Shown: positions 33,080-41,424 of the stretch, in pieces | How the letters are laid out: each line of letters starts with the position of its first letter | Numbering within the stretch: the first letter of the stretch is position 1 | Assembly (NCBI RefSeq): GCF_900156655.1 | Contig: NZ_FTOG01000009.1 | Span: 124,001 to 188,000 of the forward strand | Reading direction: 5' to 3' | Length of the DNA: 64,000 bases | Origin: Rhodobacter aestuarii | GTDB lineage: Bacteria > Pseudomonadota > Alphaproteobacteria > Rhodobacterales > Rhodobacteraceae | Made by a program: the position numbers and the translations under genes | Notes under the pieces: model-generated | Seen by the model: the letters and a program-made list of their open reading frames with translations, nothing else | What the model was told of the DNA's origin: nothing | Databases searched by the model: none

Positions 33080-35179
33080 TTATTCGGTGTAATATTTCGC
33101 GCCGTAAACACCATAACTGCCGTGTTTTCCAGCGTATCCATAGCGCTTCATTTCTTCATTATCGATCTGGCTCAGAACGAGCCCGCTAATCCGCCGGTTC
33201 ACCGTTTCAAACATTTGAACGGCTTCTTGCACCTGCCCCCGGCTCGTTTGGTTCCAACGGACCGTGAAGAGCACCGCATCGGTAGATTGCGCAATGATCC
33301 GGGCGTCGGGAACCACCAGAACCGGCGGCGCGTCGATGATGACGTAGTCAAAAAGCTCCCGCATCTGCGCGACGAAGTTTTGGAAAGCCTCCGACATAAA
33401 CAAGTCCGCCGCGTTGATGTTTGAGCTTTCCCCCATGATACGAGAGAAGCCCAGTTCTTCGTCGCGCGTAATCACATCCTCAAGCGAGGCCTGACCGGAG
33501 AGAAGCGATACCAGCCCTTTGGGCTTACTTTTGCCCGGGAAGTACTCGGCAAGAACATTGCGCCGGATATCCCCCTCGACCAAAAGCACCGATTTCCCAA
33601 CACCCACGAAATTGAGCGCGAGCGCCAGCGCGTTGGTGGTTTTACCCTCTTCAGGAATAGAAGATGTCATCAAAATCACTTGCGGCGGCTTGTCGACATT
33701 CGACAGCAGCACCGAAGTCCGCAGGTTCCGGATCGACTCCATCACCGCTGAGGTGGGCTTATCGAGCAAGTACCGCAGGATATCCGGACGGTTTTTCGCC
33801 GGGATCAAGGGGATTTGCCCCATCACGACAACGCCCGCTTCTTCTTCCAGCTGGCGTGCCGTGCGGTAGCCATTGTGCATCGCTTCACGCAGCAACACGA
33901 TCCCGACACCCGCCATCAAACCAAGAATACCACACATCGCCAAGACGAGGCTCTTGCGTGGCGCGGTCGGCGAAGTTGGGACAACGGCCGCAGACAGCAA
34001 CCGACTGTCCGCTTGCTGAATGCCCTGCTGCGCGGAGGTCTCTTTCAGGCGGGACAGAAAATACTCATAGAGCGTCCGGCTTGCTTCGGCTTCGCGGGTC
34101 AATTGCTGCAAGGTGATCATATCATCGCCCTGCCGCGCGATCTGCGCCGTCATATTTTCAAGAGACCGTTCGAGCGCCGTCTTTTGATCGGAGGCGCGCG
34201 CCAAGTCCAATTCGGCACGGGCCAGAACTTGACTATAACGGCTGTCAAACGCGGCGGAATCCTCTTCCGCAATCTGATCGAGTAACGTGTCACGCGCGGC
34301 AAGCCGCTTTTCTTGCGGCGACTGTGCGGCTTTCAGCGCGTCAACCCGCGCCTGTGCAGATGTGACCTGCGCCCCCGATTGCTCCACACGCTCGCGCAAA
34401 TCTTTGAGCTGAATTTCCATCGCCGCGAGAGCCTCGGAAGAAATCAGCGTCGTTTGCGCATTGAAGGTTTTGACCTTCTCTTCGGCGACTTCCAACTCGG
34501 TCTTCAGTTCTCCGACGCGGTTCGCGAGCCAAGCCGTTGCCTGCTCCATCGAGGCGAACTTCGTCTCGATCTGGCTGAGGGTGTAGAGTTCGGCAATTTT
34601 GTCCGCGATGCGCGCCGCCTTCTCAGCACTTTCGGACTGCACTGAGATTTCAAAGACATAGCTAGACGGAACGTTTCGCACAGAAACATGCTCAAGGAGC
34701 GCGCTGACCACATTTGCTTCGATTTCGTCGGCGCTCGGTTCCGTCTGCTCCCCTGCGGATAGAACACCGCGGATGCGGCCAATGATGGAAGGCGGCACCA
34801 AAGCGCCATTGAATTCGGGATCGTTGATCAACTCCAGCTCAGCGACCGCTTTTTTCGCAAGACCACGCGAGCGCAGAACCTCAACCTCGGTATTCAATTC
34901 ACTTGAATCGCCGGTGAGCCCGCCGATCATCCCTTCGAGGTCGATCACCTGCGGCTTACGCGTATCAAGCACCACCACAGACTTCGCCGTATAGATCGGC
35001 GTTGCAACAAAAAGAACGTAGATGAACCCGAGGCTTACAGCGACGAGGAAAGAAATGGCGATACTCTTCCAACCCGCCCGTAGCGACATCAGAATCTGCC
35101 CGAGGTCGATGACATCATCTTGTTCGTTCAGATTACTTTTTTGCACCGGAGTACTCATCTGCATCCGCATTCCATCCAT
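33080..35179 (-). CDS. Wzz-type chain-length protein fused to tyrosine autokinase
   Basis: The 699-aa inner-membrane protein controls polysaccharide export and chain length. It has a first membrane helix (IAISFLVAVSLGFIYVLFVA, about residues 39-58), a long periplasmic coiled-coil region, a second helix (VLAMCGILGLMAGVGIVLL, about 415-433) and a cytosolic BY-kinase. Kinase motifs are Walker A SSIPEEGKTTNA, Walker A' VLLVEGDIRR and Walker B DYVIIDAPP. The C-terminal Tyr cluster (KRYGYAGKHGSYGVYGAKYY) holds the autophosphorylation sites. Walker A' has Glu-Gly-Asp where Asp-x-Asp is usual. Several ATG codons crowd the start; MSTPVQ (35158) is an alternative. A phosphatase gene lies upstream on the same strand. 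Confidence 0.93.
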   Translation of the reverse strand: MDGMRMQMSTPVQKSNLNEQDDVIDLGQILMSLRAGWKSIAISFLVAVSLGFIYVLFVATPIYTAKSVVVLDTRKPQVIDLEGMIGGLTGDSSELNTEVEVLRSRGLAKKAVAELELINDPEFNGALVPPSIIGRIRGVLSAGEQTEPSADEIEANVVSALLEHVSVRNVPSSYVFEISVQSESAEKAARIADKIAELYTLSQIETKFASMEQATAWLANRVGELKTELEVAEEKVKTFNAQTTLISSEALAAMEIQLKDLRERVEQSGAQVTSAQARVDALKAAQSPQEKRLAARDTLLDQIAEEDSAAFDSRYSQVLARAELDLARASDQKTALERSLENMTAQIARQGDDMITLQQLTREAEASRTLYEYFLSRLKETSAQQGIQQADSRLLSAAVVPTSPTAPRKSLVLAMCGILGLMAGVGIVLLREAMHNGYRTARQLEEEAGVVVMGQIPLIPAKNRPDILRYLLDKPTSAVMESIRNLRTSVLLSNVDKPPQVILMTSSIPEEGKTTNALALALNFVGVGKSVLLVEGDIRRNVLAEYFPGKSKPKGLVSLLSGQASLEDVITRDEELGFSRIMGESSNINAADLFMSEAFQNFVAQMRELFDYVIIDAPPVLVVPDARIIAQSTDAVLFTVRWNQTSRGQVQEAVQMFETVNRRISGLVLSQIDNEEMKRYGYAGKHGSYGVYGAKYYTE

Positions 35180-35291
35180 TCATTCCAATACACGAAACCA
35201 ATCCGGTTATTCGATCCGAAACGGCCCGAAGACGTCATCGCATCAAAACATGAAACTACGATGCCACTCTTCAACCAATCCCGCACCACAC

Positions 35292-36074
35292 TCACACCCT
35301 TAAAAACCGCACCCCCTCGACCGAGATCAGCGCAGCCGTAAGCCCATTCCCCGCATAGGCTCCAGTATCTACCGAAATTTGCCCTCGGTCACAAACGGGT
35401 TCTGGAACAATCGTGTGACCGTGTACAATCCAAAGACCATCTGTCCGGGGCCTTTGGCCGAAATCTCGATGCCCCCATGTCAAAACATGATCGCTTTGCT
35501 GCGAAATCGGACGCCATGGGTCTGCGCCTGCATGTGTAACGACGATGTTCCCGCTTTGAACCATCCGGGGCAAACCTCGCAACCAGCGCTCAAGCTCATC
35601 GCCCATCTTTTCACGCAGTTCATCTGCCGCCGCTACGAGACGCGCAGCCGATGACGATTCGCTCACGCCCCCAACCCCGAAGCTCGCAAGGGTTTGTAAG
35701 CCGCCATTGCGCAGCCATCGCGGCCCTTCACGCGTCGGCGCATCGAGAAAACTGAGAAGCATCTCCTCGTGATTGCCCAATAATACGGTCAGCATCTCAC
35801 TGCAGGCCCAAGCGCGCCTCAAGACGTCGGCGCTGTTCTCGCCCCGATCCACCAAATCGCCGACACAAAGAACCGAAGCCTCAGGCGCTTCACACGCCAA
35901 TTTTTCAAGCATGCGCTCAAAAAGAGTGCTCACGCCATGCACGTCGCCAATCACTGCAAGGGGGCGCTCCGGCGCCGGTGGGCAGAACGAAATCACCTCC
36001 GGAGAACGCGACTTGACCGTCGTCACCTGACGACGCCTCGACCGGGACAGCACCTGCGCCAATAAACTCTTCAT
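35292..36074 (-). CDS. PPP-family Ser/Thr-type metallophosphatase
   Basis: The 260-aa enzyme has the bacterial PPP motifs in order: GDVHG, GDLVDRG, GNHEEM, a His in VVTHAGADPW and a final His in IVHGHTIVPEP, all binding two metals. It removes phosphate from phosphoproteins or small phosphates. It lies 112 bp upstream of the tyrosine kinase gene, same direction, and is divergent from a sugar transferase gene, so it probably counteracts phosphorylation in exopolysaccharide control. ATG 36074 is preferred; 36116 is possible. Confidence 0.9.
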   Translation of the reverse strand: MKSLLAQVLSRSRRRQVTTVKSRSPEVISFCPPAPERPLAVIGDVHGVSTLFERMLEKLACEAPEASVLCVGDLVDRGENSADVLRRAWACSEMLTVLLGNHEEMLLSFLDAPTREGPRWLRNGGLQTLASFGVGGVSESSSAARLVAAADELREKMGDELERWLRGLPRMVQSGNIVVTHAGADPWRPISQQSDHVLTWGHRDFGQRPRTDGLWIVHGHTIVPEPVCDRGQISVDTGAYAGNGLTAALISVEGVRFLRV

Positions 36075-36446
36075 TCTCAACCGCCTCACACGATGCTCTC
36101 CAAGCATACTCTGCATAGCGGACGCAAGACCGATTCGGCTGCGGCAGATCCCGGTTCATCACCGTCTCATCTCGAAACGGCACCGAAGACTTCGGTGCAC
36201 TGACGCGAAGAACGCGCAAACCGTGTCCATTAACGATAATATCTGCCGACAAATTACGCATACGCACATTCAGGTGGCTATCTTAAGCTTGCGAGTCTCA
36301 CGCATTGGGTGATAGGCGTTACCAAGTTGTTAACGGCAGTCGATACACTGTCTCTGATCGCACCCATTGTAGGGCGCGTTTAGGCAGTCTGGCCGTTAAG
36401 GCAGAATGCCTTTCATTTACTTGTTTGCCGGAAGCTGGGGGCTGAG
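36075..36446. promoter_or_regulatory. Divergent control region of the polysaccharide genes
   Basis: No gene of its own. It contains TTAC-N7-TTAAC (36319-36334), one base from a CtrA site, and a 15-base palindrome AAGGCA-GAA-TGCCTT (36398-36412) about 35 bases before the sugar transferase start, well placed as an operator. Confidence 0.5.
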
Positions 36447-37142
36447 ATGGCGTTTAATGAAGTAGACTTTGTGGGGCAACCTGTCTCAACCAATTGGAAT
36501 TTGCGCGAAAAAGCGCCGCGACTTGGATCTTTGATCTATCGTCGCGTTGGCAAGCGCATTTTTGACATTGTCTTCTCGGCCACCGCGCTGATTTTGCTCA
36601 TGCCGGCGCTTTTGATCCTAGCGTTCATTGTCAAACGCGATGGCGGGCCAGCGTTCTTTGGGCACAAACGGATCGGTCGCGACGGCAAGCCGTTCACCTG
36701 CTGGAAAATCCGGACCATGGTGGTCGATGCCGAGAAGCGCTTGAACGATCTTCTCGAACGTGATCCCGTGGCGCGCGAGCAATGGCAGCGTGAGTTCAAA
36801 CTCGACAATGATCCGCGTATTACAGCGCTTGGCCAATTTCTGCGCCGCTCAAGCCTGGACGAACTTCCGCAGTTCTGGAACGTGCTCTTGGGCGACATGT
36901 CCGTCGTTGGTCCGCGCCCCGTCACCAAAAAAGAAGTCGAACTTTACGGAAAGCATGCCCGCACGGTGCAGTCTGTGCGCCCTGGGGTGACCGGCCTTTG
37001 GCAGGTATCCGGTCGCAACGCGATCAGCTACTCGAGCCGTGTGCGTCTGGACGTTCACTATGCGAGAAACGCAAGCTTCGTTGGGGACCTCGCCATCGTC
37101 TTGTGGACGGTGACAACGATGCTGAAACGCACCGGAAAATAG
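36447..37142 (+). CDS. Exopolysaccharide priming sugar transferase (ExoY-like)
   Basis: The 231-aa polyisoprenyl-phosphate hexose-1-phosphate transferase starts polysaccharide repeat synthesis on undecaprenyl phosphate. It has a membrane hairpin (FDIVFSATALILLMPALLI), GPAFFGHKRIGRDGKPF, CWKIRTM, RRSSLDELPQFWNVL, MSVVGPRP and RPGVTGLWQVSGR, all family hallmarks. It is the short monotopic form without extra N-terminal membrane helices. The divergent phosphatase/kinase pair suggests joint control. Nearby glycosyltransferases are absent, so the rest of the pathway is elsewhere. Confidence 0.94.
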   Translation: MAFNEVDFVGQPVSTNWNLREKAPRLGSLIYRRVGKRIFDIVFSATALILLMPALLILAFIVKRDGGPAFFGHKRIGRDGKPFTCWKIRTMVVDAEKRLNDLLERDPVAREQWQREFKLDNDPRITALGQFLRRSSLDELPQFWNVLLGDMSVVGPRPVTKKEVELYGKHARTVQSVRPGVTGLWQVSGRNAISYSSRVRLDVHYARNASFVGDLAIVLWTVTTMLKRTGK

Positions 37143-37180
37143 GTTACCGGATACCCCCAGCATATCCACTAAATTACAAC

Positions 37181-37217
37181 GAGGCGCCGGTGCCGAACAC
37201 CGACGCCTCTACATTTT
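37181..37217 (+). terminator. Terminator after the sugar transferase gene
   Basis: GAGGCG-c-CGGTG pairs with CACCG-a-CGCCTC around CCGAA, followed by TACATTTTT. Confidence 0.8.
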
Positions 37218-37252
37218 TCCGGGAGTCGGGGCCCTCTCGAAAAAACGTATGC

Positions 37253-37645
37253 TCAGCGGAAATGCACCGCGAATTCTGCGGCTGTCAGGCTACCTGAGTG
37301 ATCCGTATCGAGCGCCTCAAACCGCGCTTCTTTGGCCTCTTGCATCGTGGCCACACGCGCGGCGTTCCAGCCCGCACCCGCTCCATTGCGCACAGCCATA
37401 TATTCTTGGGCCGTGACGAGCCCGTCGCTATTGGCATCCATCGCGGCAAAAACGGCTGAAATGTCGGCCTGCGTGCGGGTGAGCCGTTGTGCCTTGAGCC
37501 CGGAGCCTGCGCCCATACCAGCCCCAGCGCCAGCGCGATTGCCCTGGCCGTTCCCTTGCCCATTGCCGGGACCATTTCCATTTCCCGCCAAGGCCATACC
37601 GGATGCCGCCACACAAACGATGGCCGCCAAGATCAGCTTACGCAT
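37253..37645 (-). CDS. Exported EF-hand calcium-binding protein
   Basis: The 130-aa protein has a signal peptide (LILAAIVCVAASGMALA, cleavage near residue 20) and a GNGxGNGQ-rich stretch. Two EF-hand loops follow: DANSDGLVTAQE and DTDHSGSLTAAE, both with the expected acidic positions and central Gly. It should bind Ca2+ in the periplasm or outside. ATG 37645 follows AAGGAGTTCCTGAAG. It is the last of three small secreted-protein genes on this strand. Confidence 0.9.
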   Translation of the reverse strand: MRKLILAAIVCVAASGMALAGNGNGPGNGQGNGQGNRAGAGAGMGAGSGLKAQRLTRTQADISAVFAAMDANSDGLVTAQEYMAVRNGAGAGWNAARVATMQEAKEARFEALDTDHSGSLTAAEFAVHFR

Positions 37646-37717
37646 CTTCAGGAACTCCTTTGCTCTTGATGGTCCGGGCACCCATTTGTGCCCGGACCCT
37701 TCGCGCCGACCCTTTGC

Positions 37718-37879
37718 TTACCCGCTGATGCAATCGCCGGTTTTATCGCGCTTTTGATCTTTGGTCGGGCTGTCGATTTGGCTTTTGTCACGGGCCCGGG
37801 TTTGATCCCCTGCGCTCACTGGCCCCGCAACAAAGGCAAGGGCAGCAAGGGCGGCCAAAGCCATAGCAAAATGTTTCAT
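37718..37879 (-). CDS. Tiny exported peptide (53 aa)
   Basis: A continuous 53-codon frame begins with a signal peptide (MKHFAMALAALAALAFVAG, then PVSAG) and leaves about 30 very polar residues rich in Asp, Lys, Arg and Gln, with one Cys near the end (GDCISG). AAGGAAACGACC gives a ribosome-binding site. It sits between the Gly-rich and EF-hand protein genes on the same strand, so all three are probably co-transcribed. No family recognised. Confidence 0.65.
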   Translation of the reverse strand: MKHFAMALAALAALAFVAGPVSAGDQTRARDKSQIDSPTKDQKRDKTGDCISG

Positions 37880-37925
37880 GGTCGTTTCCTTTCCTGTTCA
37901 CCAATGGCCGATCGGAGGGCCGGGG

Positions 37926-38210
37926 TTAGTTGCCCCGGCCACTCCCATTGCCATGTCCGCCCTCACCGCCCCCCCCGGTGCCGGAACCGACTCCTCCCGA
38001 CTGTGCCCCCTTGCCCGCGCCATAGCGTGACCCGTATCCGGTCCCGTAAGGAACGGATGGGTCGGCTGGCGGCGCCGTGAGTAGTAGCCACAGCCAATGT
38101 GGCCGTGGTTTCGGCTCGGTTGCAGGCACCTGTCCCGGTCCGGCTTGCGCTTCCCCCGCCCCGAGACACAGCGCGAGGAAAAGGGCGCCAAGGCGGCATG
38201 CGGCATTCAT
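37926..38210 (-). CDS. Small exported Gly-rich protein
   Basis: The 94-aa product has a signal peptide (LGALFLALCLGAGEAQA), a short hydrophobic HWLWLLLTAPP stretch, and a tail of YGTGYGSRYGAGKG and Gly/Ser/Gly-Asn repeats. A run of eight G (C8 at 37969-37976 on the plus strand) lies in the glycine tail, so slippage would change the C-terminus. ATG 38210 follows GAAAGGACC. It is first of the three-gene secreted cluster and divergent from a two-component system. Function unknown. Confidence 0.7.
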   Translation of the reverse strand: MNAACRLGALFLALCLGAGEAQAGPGQVPATEPKPRPHWLWLLLTAPPADPSVPYGTGYGSRYGAGKGAQSGGVGSGTGGGGEGGHGNGSGRGN

Positions 38211-38313
38211 AGCGATGGTCCTTTCGACGTGTTCAGGTTAGATTATATGTGTAACCGCCTGATCCCAGCTGTGTCGCAGTTTGTCGCAAAAGGGTGTGTG
38301 AGGCGGGTCGGAG

Positions 38314-39051
38314 ATGCGCATGAGCATGACCCGAAAACCCGCCGTGTTGGTGGTGGATGACGACCCAGAACTGCGCGCGCTTTTGTGCGACTATCTGCAT
38401 GAAAACGGGCTGGCGCCCACCCCTGCCGCCGATGGCGCAGCGCTTTGGCGCGCGCTTGGGGCATTGCCAGAACCGCCCGCGGCTTTGGTGTTAGACCTGA
38501 TGCTGCCGGGCGAAGACGGGTTGAGCCTCTTGCGGCGGTTGCGGGTGCAAACGGACCTTCCGGTGCTGATGCTCTCTGCGCGCGGCGATGAGATGGACCG
38601 GATCATTGGCCTTGAAGTCGGGGCGGATGACTATATGGCCAAGCCCTTCAATCCGCGTGAGTTGTTGGCGCGGTTGCGGGCCTTGATGCGTAGACGCGCC
38701 CCAGCCGCGCCCGAAAGTGCCGTGCAATTTACTTTTGGCCCGTTTCGGCTTGATTGCGGCGCACGGGTTTTGTGGCGCGACGGCGAAGAAATCACGCTGA
38801 CCACCGCCGAATATGATCTGCTGGAAGCCTTCTTGGCACATCCCCGTCGGGGGCTAAGCCGGGATCAGTTGATCGAATTGATCCGCGGCGGCGCGCGCGA
38901 TCCGTTTGATCGCAGCATCGACAATCGGGTGACGCGGTTGCGGCGTAAGATCGAGGAAGATCCGACCCATCCGCGCTTCATCCGCACCCTGCGTGGCGCG
39001 GGGTATCTTTTTGATCCAGAACCGGGCTCTGGCGGGTCAAGCGCACCATGA
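38314..39051 (+). CDS. OmpR-family response regulator
   Basis: The 245-aa regulator has a receiver domain with acidic pocket VVDDDPE, phospho-acceptor Asp in LVLDLMLPGEDG, and the Lys of AKPFNPRELL. A winged-helix DNA-binding domain follows (about residues 140-235, with TTAEYDLLEAFL and DNRVTRLRRKIE). Three ATG codons lie at 38314, 38320 and 38326; GGAG sits directly before the first, so the second may be the true start. Its stop overlaps the kinase start (ATGA). The secreted cluster on the other strand begins about 100 bp away and is a likely target. Confidence 0.93.
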   Translation: MRMSMTRKPAVLVVDDDPELRALLCDYLHENGLAPTPAADGAALWRALGALPEPPAALVLDLMLPGEDGLSLLRRLRVQTDLPVLMLSARGDEMDRIIGLEVGADDYMAKPFNPRELLARLRALMRRRAPAAPESAVQFTFGPFRLDCGARVLWRDGEEITLTTAEYDLLEAFLAHPRRGLSRDQLIELIRGGARDPFDRSIDNRVTRLRRKIEEDPTHPRFIRTLRGAGYLFDPEPGSGGSSAP

Positions 39052-40352
39052 GCGACGCCCCAAGCCTCATCCGCTGGCATATGGCGCGTTTGGCGAGCGT
39101 TTTTGTGGCCTATGCATTTGTTCTGGCAATCCTCTTCACGCTGTTTATGGCGCTGCCGATGTCGCGCCGTTCGGCCGATGATTTGGCCGGATTGATGGTG
39201 CTATCGGCGCAAACATGGGCCGAACTGCCGCCCGAAACGCGCCCCGCGTTGATCAAGGAATTGCGCACCGGGCACGGGCTGATTTTGGCGCCGCGCGTCG
39301 ATTACACGCCGGTGGATGAATTGCATCGGCCTTTCGCCTATCTGTTGGAAGCTGCGTTGACACGACGCCTTGGGCATACGGTTCATCTCCATGCCGAAAC
39401 CGTCGAGGGGGAGGCATGGTTTTGGGTCAACCTGCCTGCCGGGGCCGAAGAGGTGGCCATTGGCTTGCCGCATCGCCGGTATAACGGGCAACCGCTCGTA
39501 GCGATTGGTGGAGGCTTGACGATTGGTCTGGTGCTGGCTTTGGTGCTTTCTGCTTGGCTCGCTGGGCGGCTTTCGCGCCCGATCCGGCATATTGAAGCGG
39601 CCATGGATGCCTTTGGGCGCGATGCAACCGCGCCCCCCGTGCCCGAAACGGGCCCGCGCGAGATCGCCTCTTTGGGGCGCCATTTCAATGCGATGACACG
39701 GCAGGTCCGTGATTTGGTGGCGGCGCGAACCCTCCTTTTGGCGGGCATTTCGCACGATCTGCGCACCCCTTTGGCGCGGATGCGGCTTGGGCTTGAACTT
39801 GCGCGTTCAAAGGAGAATGCGGGCCGCATTGATGGGTTAGAGCGGGATATCGCGCGCATGGATGCACTCATCGGGCAAAGCCTTGATCTGGCGCGCGGTT
39901 TAGATCCGGCGCCAACAGAACAGGTCAAGATCGCGTCATTTCTTGCAAGCTTCGTGGCGGAGGCACCCGAGTTAAAGGTAGAAATTGGAGCCCCCACGCA
40001 GGGTCTCTTTGCCCCGCAAGCGCTGCGGCGTGCTTTGACGAACCTTATTGAAAACGCGCAGCGACATGCCACGGGCGGTGAAATTGTGCTCAGGGCTGAA
40101 CAGGCCGGCGAAAGGCTAAGATTTGGCGTGCTGGACCAAGGCCCCGGGATCCCAGAAGATCGCATTTCCCTGATGTGCGAACCGTTTGAGCGGCTTGAAC
40201 CATCGCGCAGCCCGAAAACGGGCGGCTCTGGGTTAGGGCTGGCAATCGTGCGGGAACTTGCGCGCGCCAATGGCTGGGCGCTCAAGATCGCCAATCGTAC
40301 CGAAGGTGGGCTGGCGGTTTGGATCACGTTGCCATCAGGTCACGAAAGCTGA
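39048..40352 (+). CDS. EnvZ-like sensor histidine kinase
   Basis: The 434-aa membrane kinase has a first helix (VFVAYAFVLAILFTLFMAL, about residues 18-36), a periplasmic sensor of roughly 115 residues, a second helix (about 158-178) and a HAMP domain. The phospho-acceptor H-box is LAGISHDLRTPLARMRLG and the ATPase boxes are NLIENAQRHA, DQGPGIP and GGSGLGLAIVRELA. It forms one operon with the response regulator. The signal is unknown. Confidence 0.94.
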   Translation: MSDAPSLIRWHMARLASVFVAYAFVLAILFTLFMALPMSRRSADDLAGLMVLSAQTWAELPPETRPALIKELRTGHGLILAPRVDYTPVDELHRPFAYLLEAALTRRLGHTVHLHAETVEGEAWFWVNLPAGAEEVAIGLPHRRYNGQPLVAIGGGLTIGLVLALVLSAWLAGRLSRPIRHIEAAMDAFGRDATAPPVPETGPREIASLGRHFNAMTRQVRDLVAARTLLLAGISHDLRTPLARMRLGLELARSKENAGRIDGLERDIARMDALIGQSLDLARGLDPAPTEQVKIASFLASFVAEAPELKVEIGAPTQGLFAPQALRRALTNLIENAQRHATGGEIVLRAEQAGERLRFGVLDQGPGIPEDRISLMCEPFERLEPSRSPKTGGSGLGLAIVRELARANGWALKIANRTEGGLAVWITLPSGHES

Positions 40353-40444
40353 ACCGTCGCCCAAGCGAGCACGAGATAGCGCCCGCCTTTTGCCAAAGTC
40401 ACCACGGCCAAAAAACGCCACAGCGGCTCGCGCGCGCCATGGCC
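40340..40444 (-). pseudogene. Remnant of a YqaA-like membrane protein gene
   Basis: On the minus strand a frame of about 33 residues ending at a stop at 40342 reads PLWRFLAVVTLAKGG, then RYLVLAWATVQ. This matches the C-terminus of the YqaA/DedA-like family (Gly-Lys-x2-Arg-Tyr ... Ala-Thr-Val-Gln in E. coli YqaA as I recall it). Upstream in the same frame the similarity is lost, and the AEC transporter gene begins to overlap, so only the 3' end survives. It overlaps the last 13 bases of the kinase gene. Confidence 0.5.
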
Positions 40445-40473
40445 CTCACAGCTCACACCCTTTGGGGAAAAGG

Positions 40474-41424
40474 CTACGGCAAAATGGCGAGCCAGACCCA
40501 GACGCTCAGGATCGACAGCGCGGTGGCGACCAGTACCGAGGAGGCCGCCACGCGTTTGGCCGCGCCATACATATTGGCAAAGAGATAGGCGTTCACCCCC
40601 GGCGCCATCGCCGCAGTGAGCGTGGCCGAGCGCAGCGCGGGCGTGCCAAGGTCAAAGACGAAATGGCCCAGCCCATAGGCAATGGCCGGGTGCAGCAGCA
40701 GCGACAGCCCCGTCACCATCGCAATCGCGCGGCCATCGCCCTCTGGCCGGTAGCGCACCAGCACGCCGCCAAGGCCAAAGAGCGCCGCAGGCAGGGCCGC
40801 GCCCGCGATCATATCCATGGCTGACCAAACCGGCGCAGGCAGCGCCATCCCGGTCAGATGTTGGCCCGCCTGAATGGCAAAACCCGTCAAAATGCCAATC
40901 ACCAAAGGCGTGCGCAAAACGCCGATGAGTGCATTCAGCCCCACGCGGCTGAGCCCCGCGCCCGTGCCTTTGCTGCGCACCCATTCCATCGCTACGATGC
41001 CGATCGTGTAAAGAAACGGCGAATGCACCGAGATGATCGCGAAGTTGCCCGCAAGCGCGTCGTGCCCATAGGCACGTTCGGTGATCGGCACGCCCAAAAG
41101 GAGCGAGTTGGAGAACAGGCAGGCAAAGCCAATCGCCACCGCATCCGGCCCGGTGCGGCGCAGCACCCCGCGTGCAAGCGTGGCGCCAATGGCAAAGGAA
41201 ATCAGCGCGCCCGCGTAAAAGCTGACCATCAGCCCAAGGTCATAGCTCGCGTCAAGATCGAGCCGCGCGATGGAGCGGGCGAGCAGCACCGGCACGGCGA
41301 AGTTCTGCGCAAAGCGCATCAACCCCTCAACCGCCGTTTCAGAGAAAAGCCCCTTCCACGCAACGATATAGCCAAAGCCGATGACCAAAAAGACGGGCAG
41401 GATGACGTCGATCAGCGCGCTCAT
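40474..41424 (-). CDS. AEC family transporter
   Basis: The 316-aa inner-membrane protein has about ten hydrophobic segments and the auxin-efflux-carrier pattern: VFLVIGFGYIVAWKG at the N-terminus, FSNSLLLGVPI in the middle, and a C-terminal half ending in AMAPGVNAYLFANMYG. Members export or import small organic acids such as malate or malonate. Its ATG overlaps the stop of the MBL hydrolase gene by ATGA, so it is the tail of that operon. Substrate unknown. Confidence 0.9.
   Translation of the reverse strand: MSALIDVILPVFLVIGFGYIVAWKGLFSETAVEGLMRFAQNFAVPVLLARSIARLDLDASYDLGLMVSFYAGALISFAIGATLARGVLRRTGPDAVAIGFACLFSNSLLLGVPITERAYGHDALAGNFAIISVHSPFLYTIGIVAMEWVRSKGTGAGLSRVGLNALIGVLRTPLVIGILTGFAIQAGQHLTGMALPAPVWSAMDMIAGAALPAALFGLGGVLVRYRPEGDGRAIAMVTGLSLLLHPAIAYGLGHFVFDLGTPALRSATLTAAMAPGVNAYLFANMYGAAKRVAASSVLVATALSILSVWVWLAILP

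Noticed and set aside
35917-36267. Minus-strand frame of 116 codons upstream of the phosphatase gene
   Set aside because: About half overlaps the phosphatase gene in another frame and the rest is promoter-like DNA without a ribosome-binding site.
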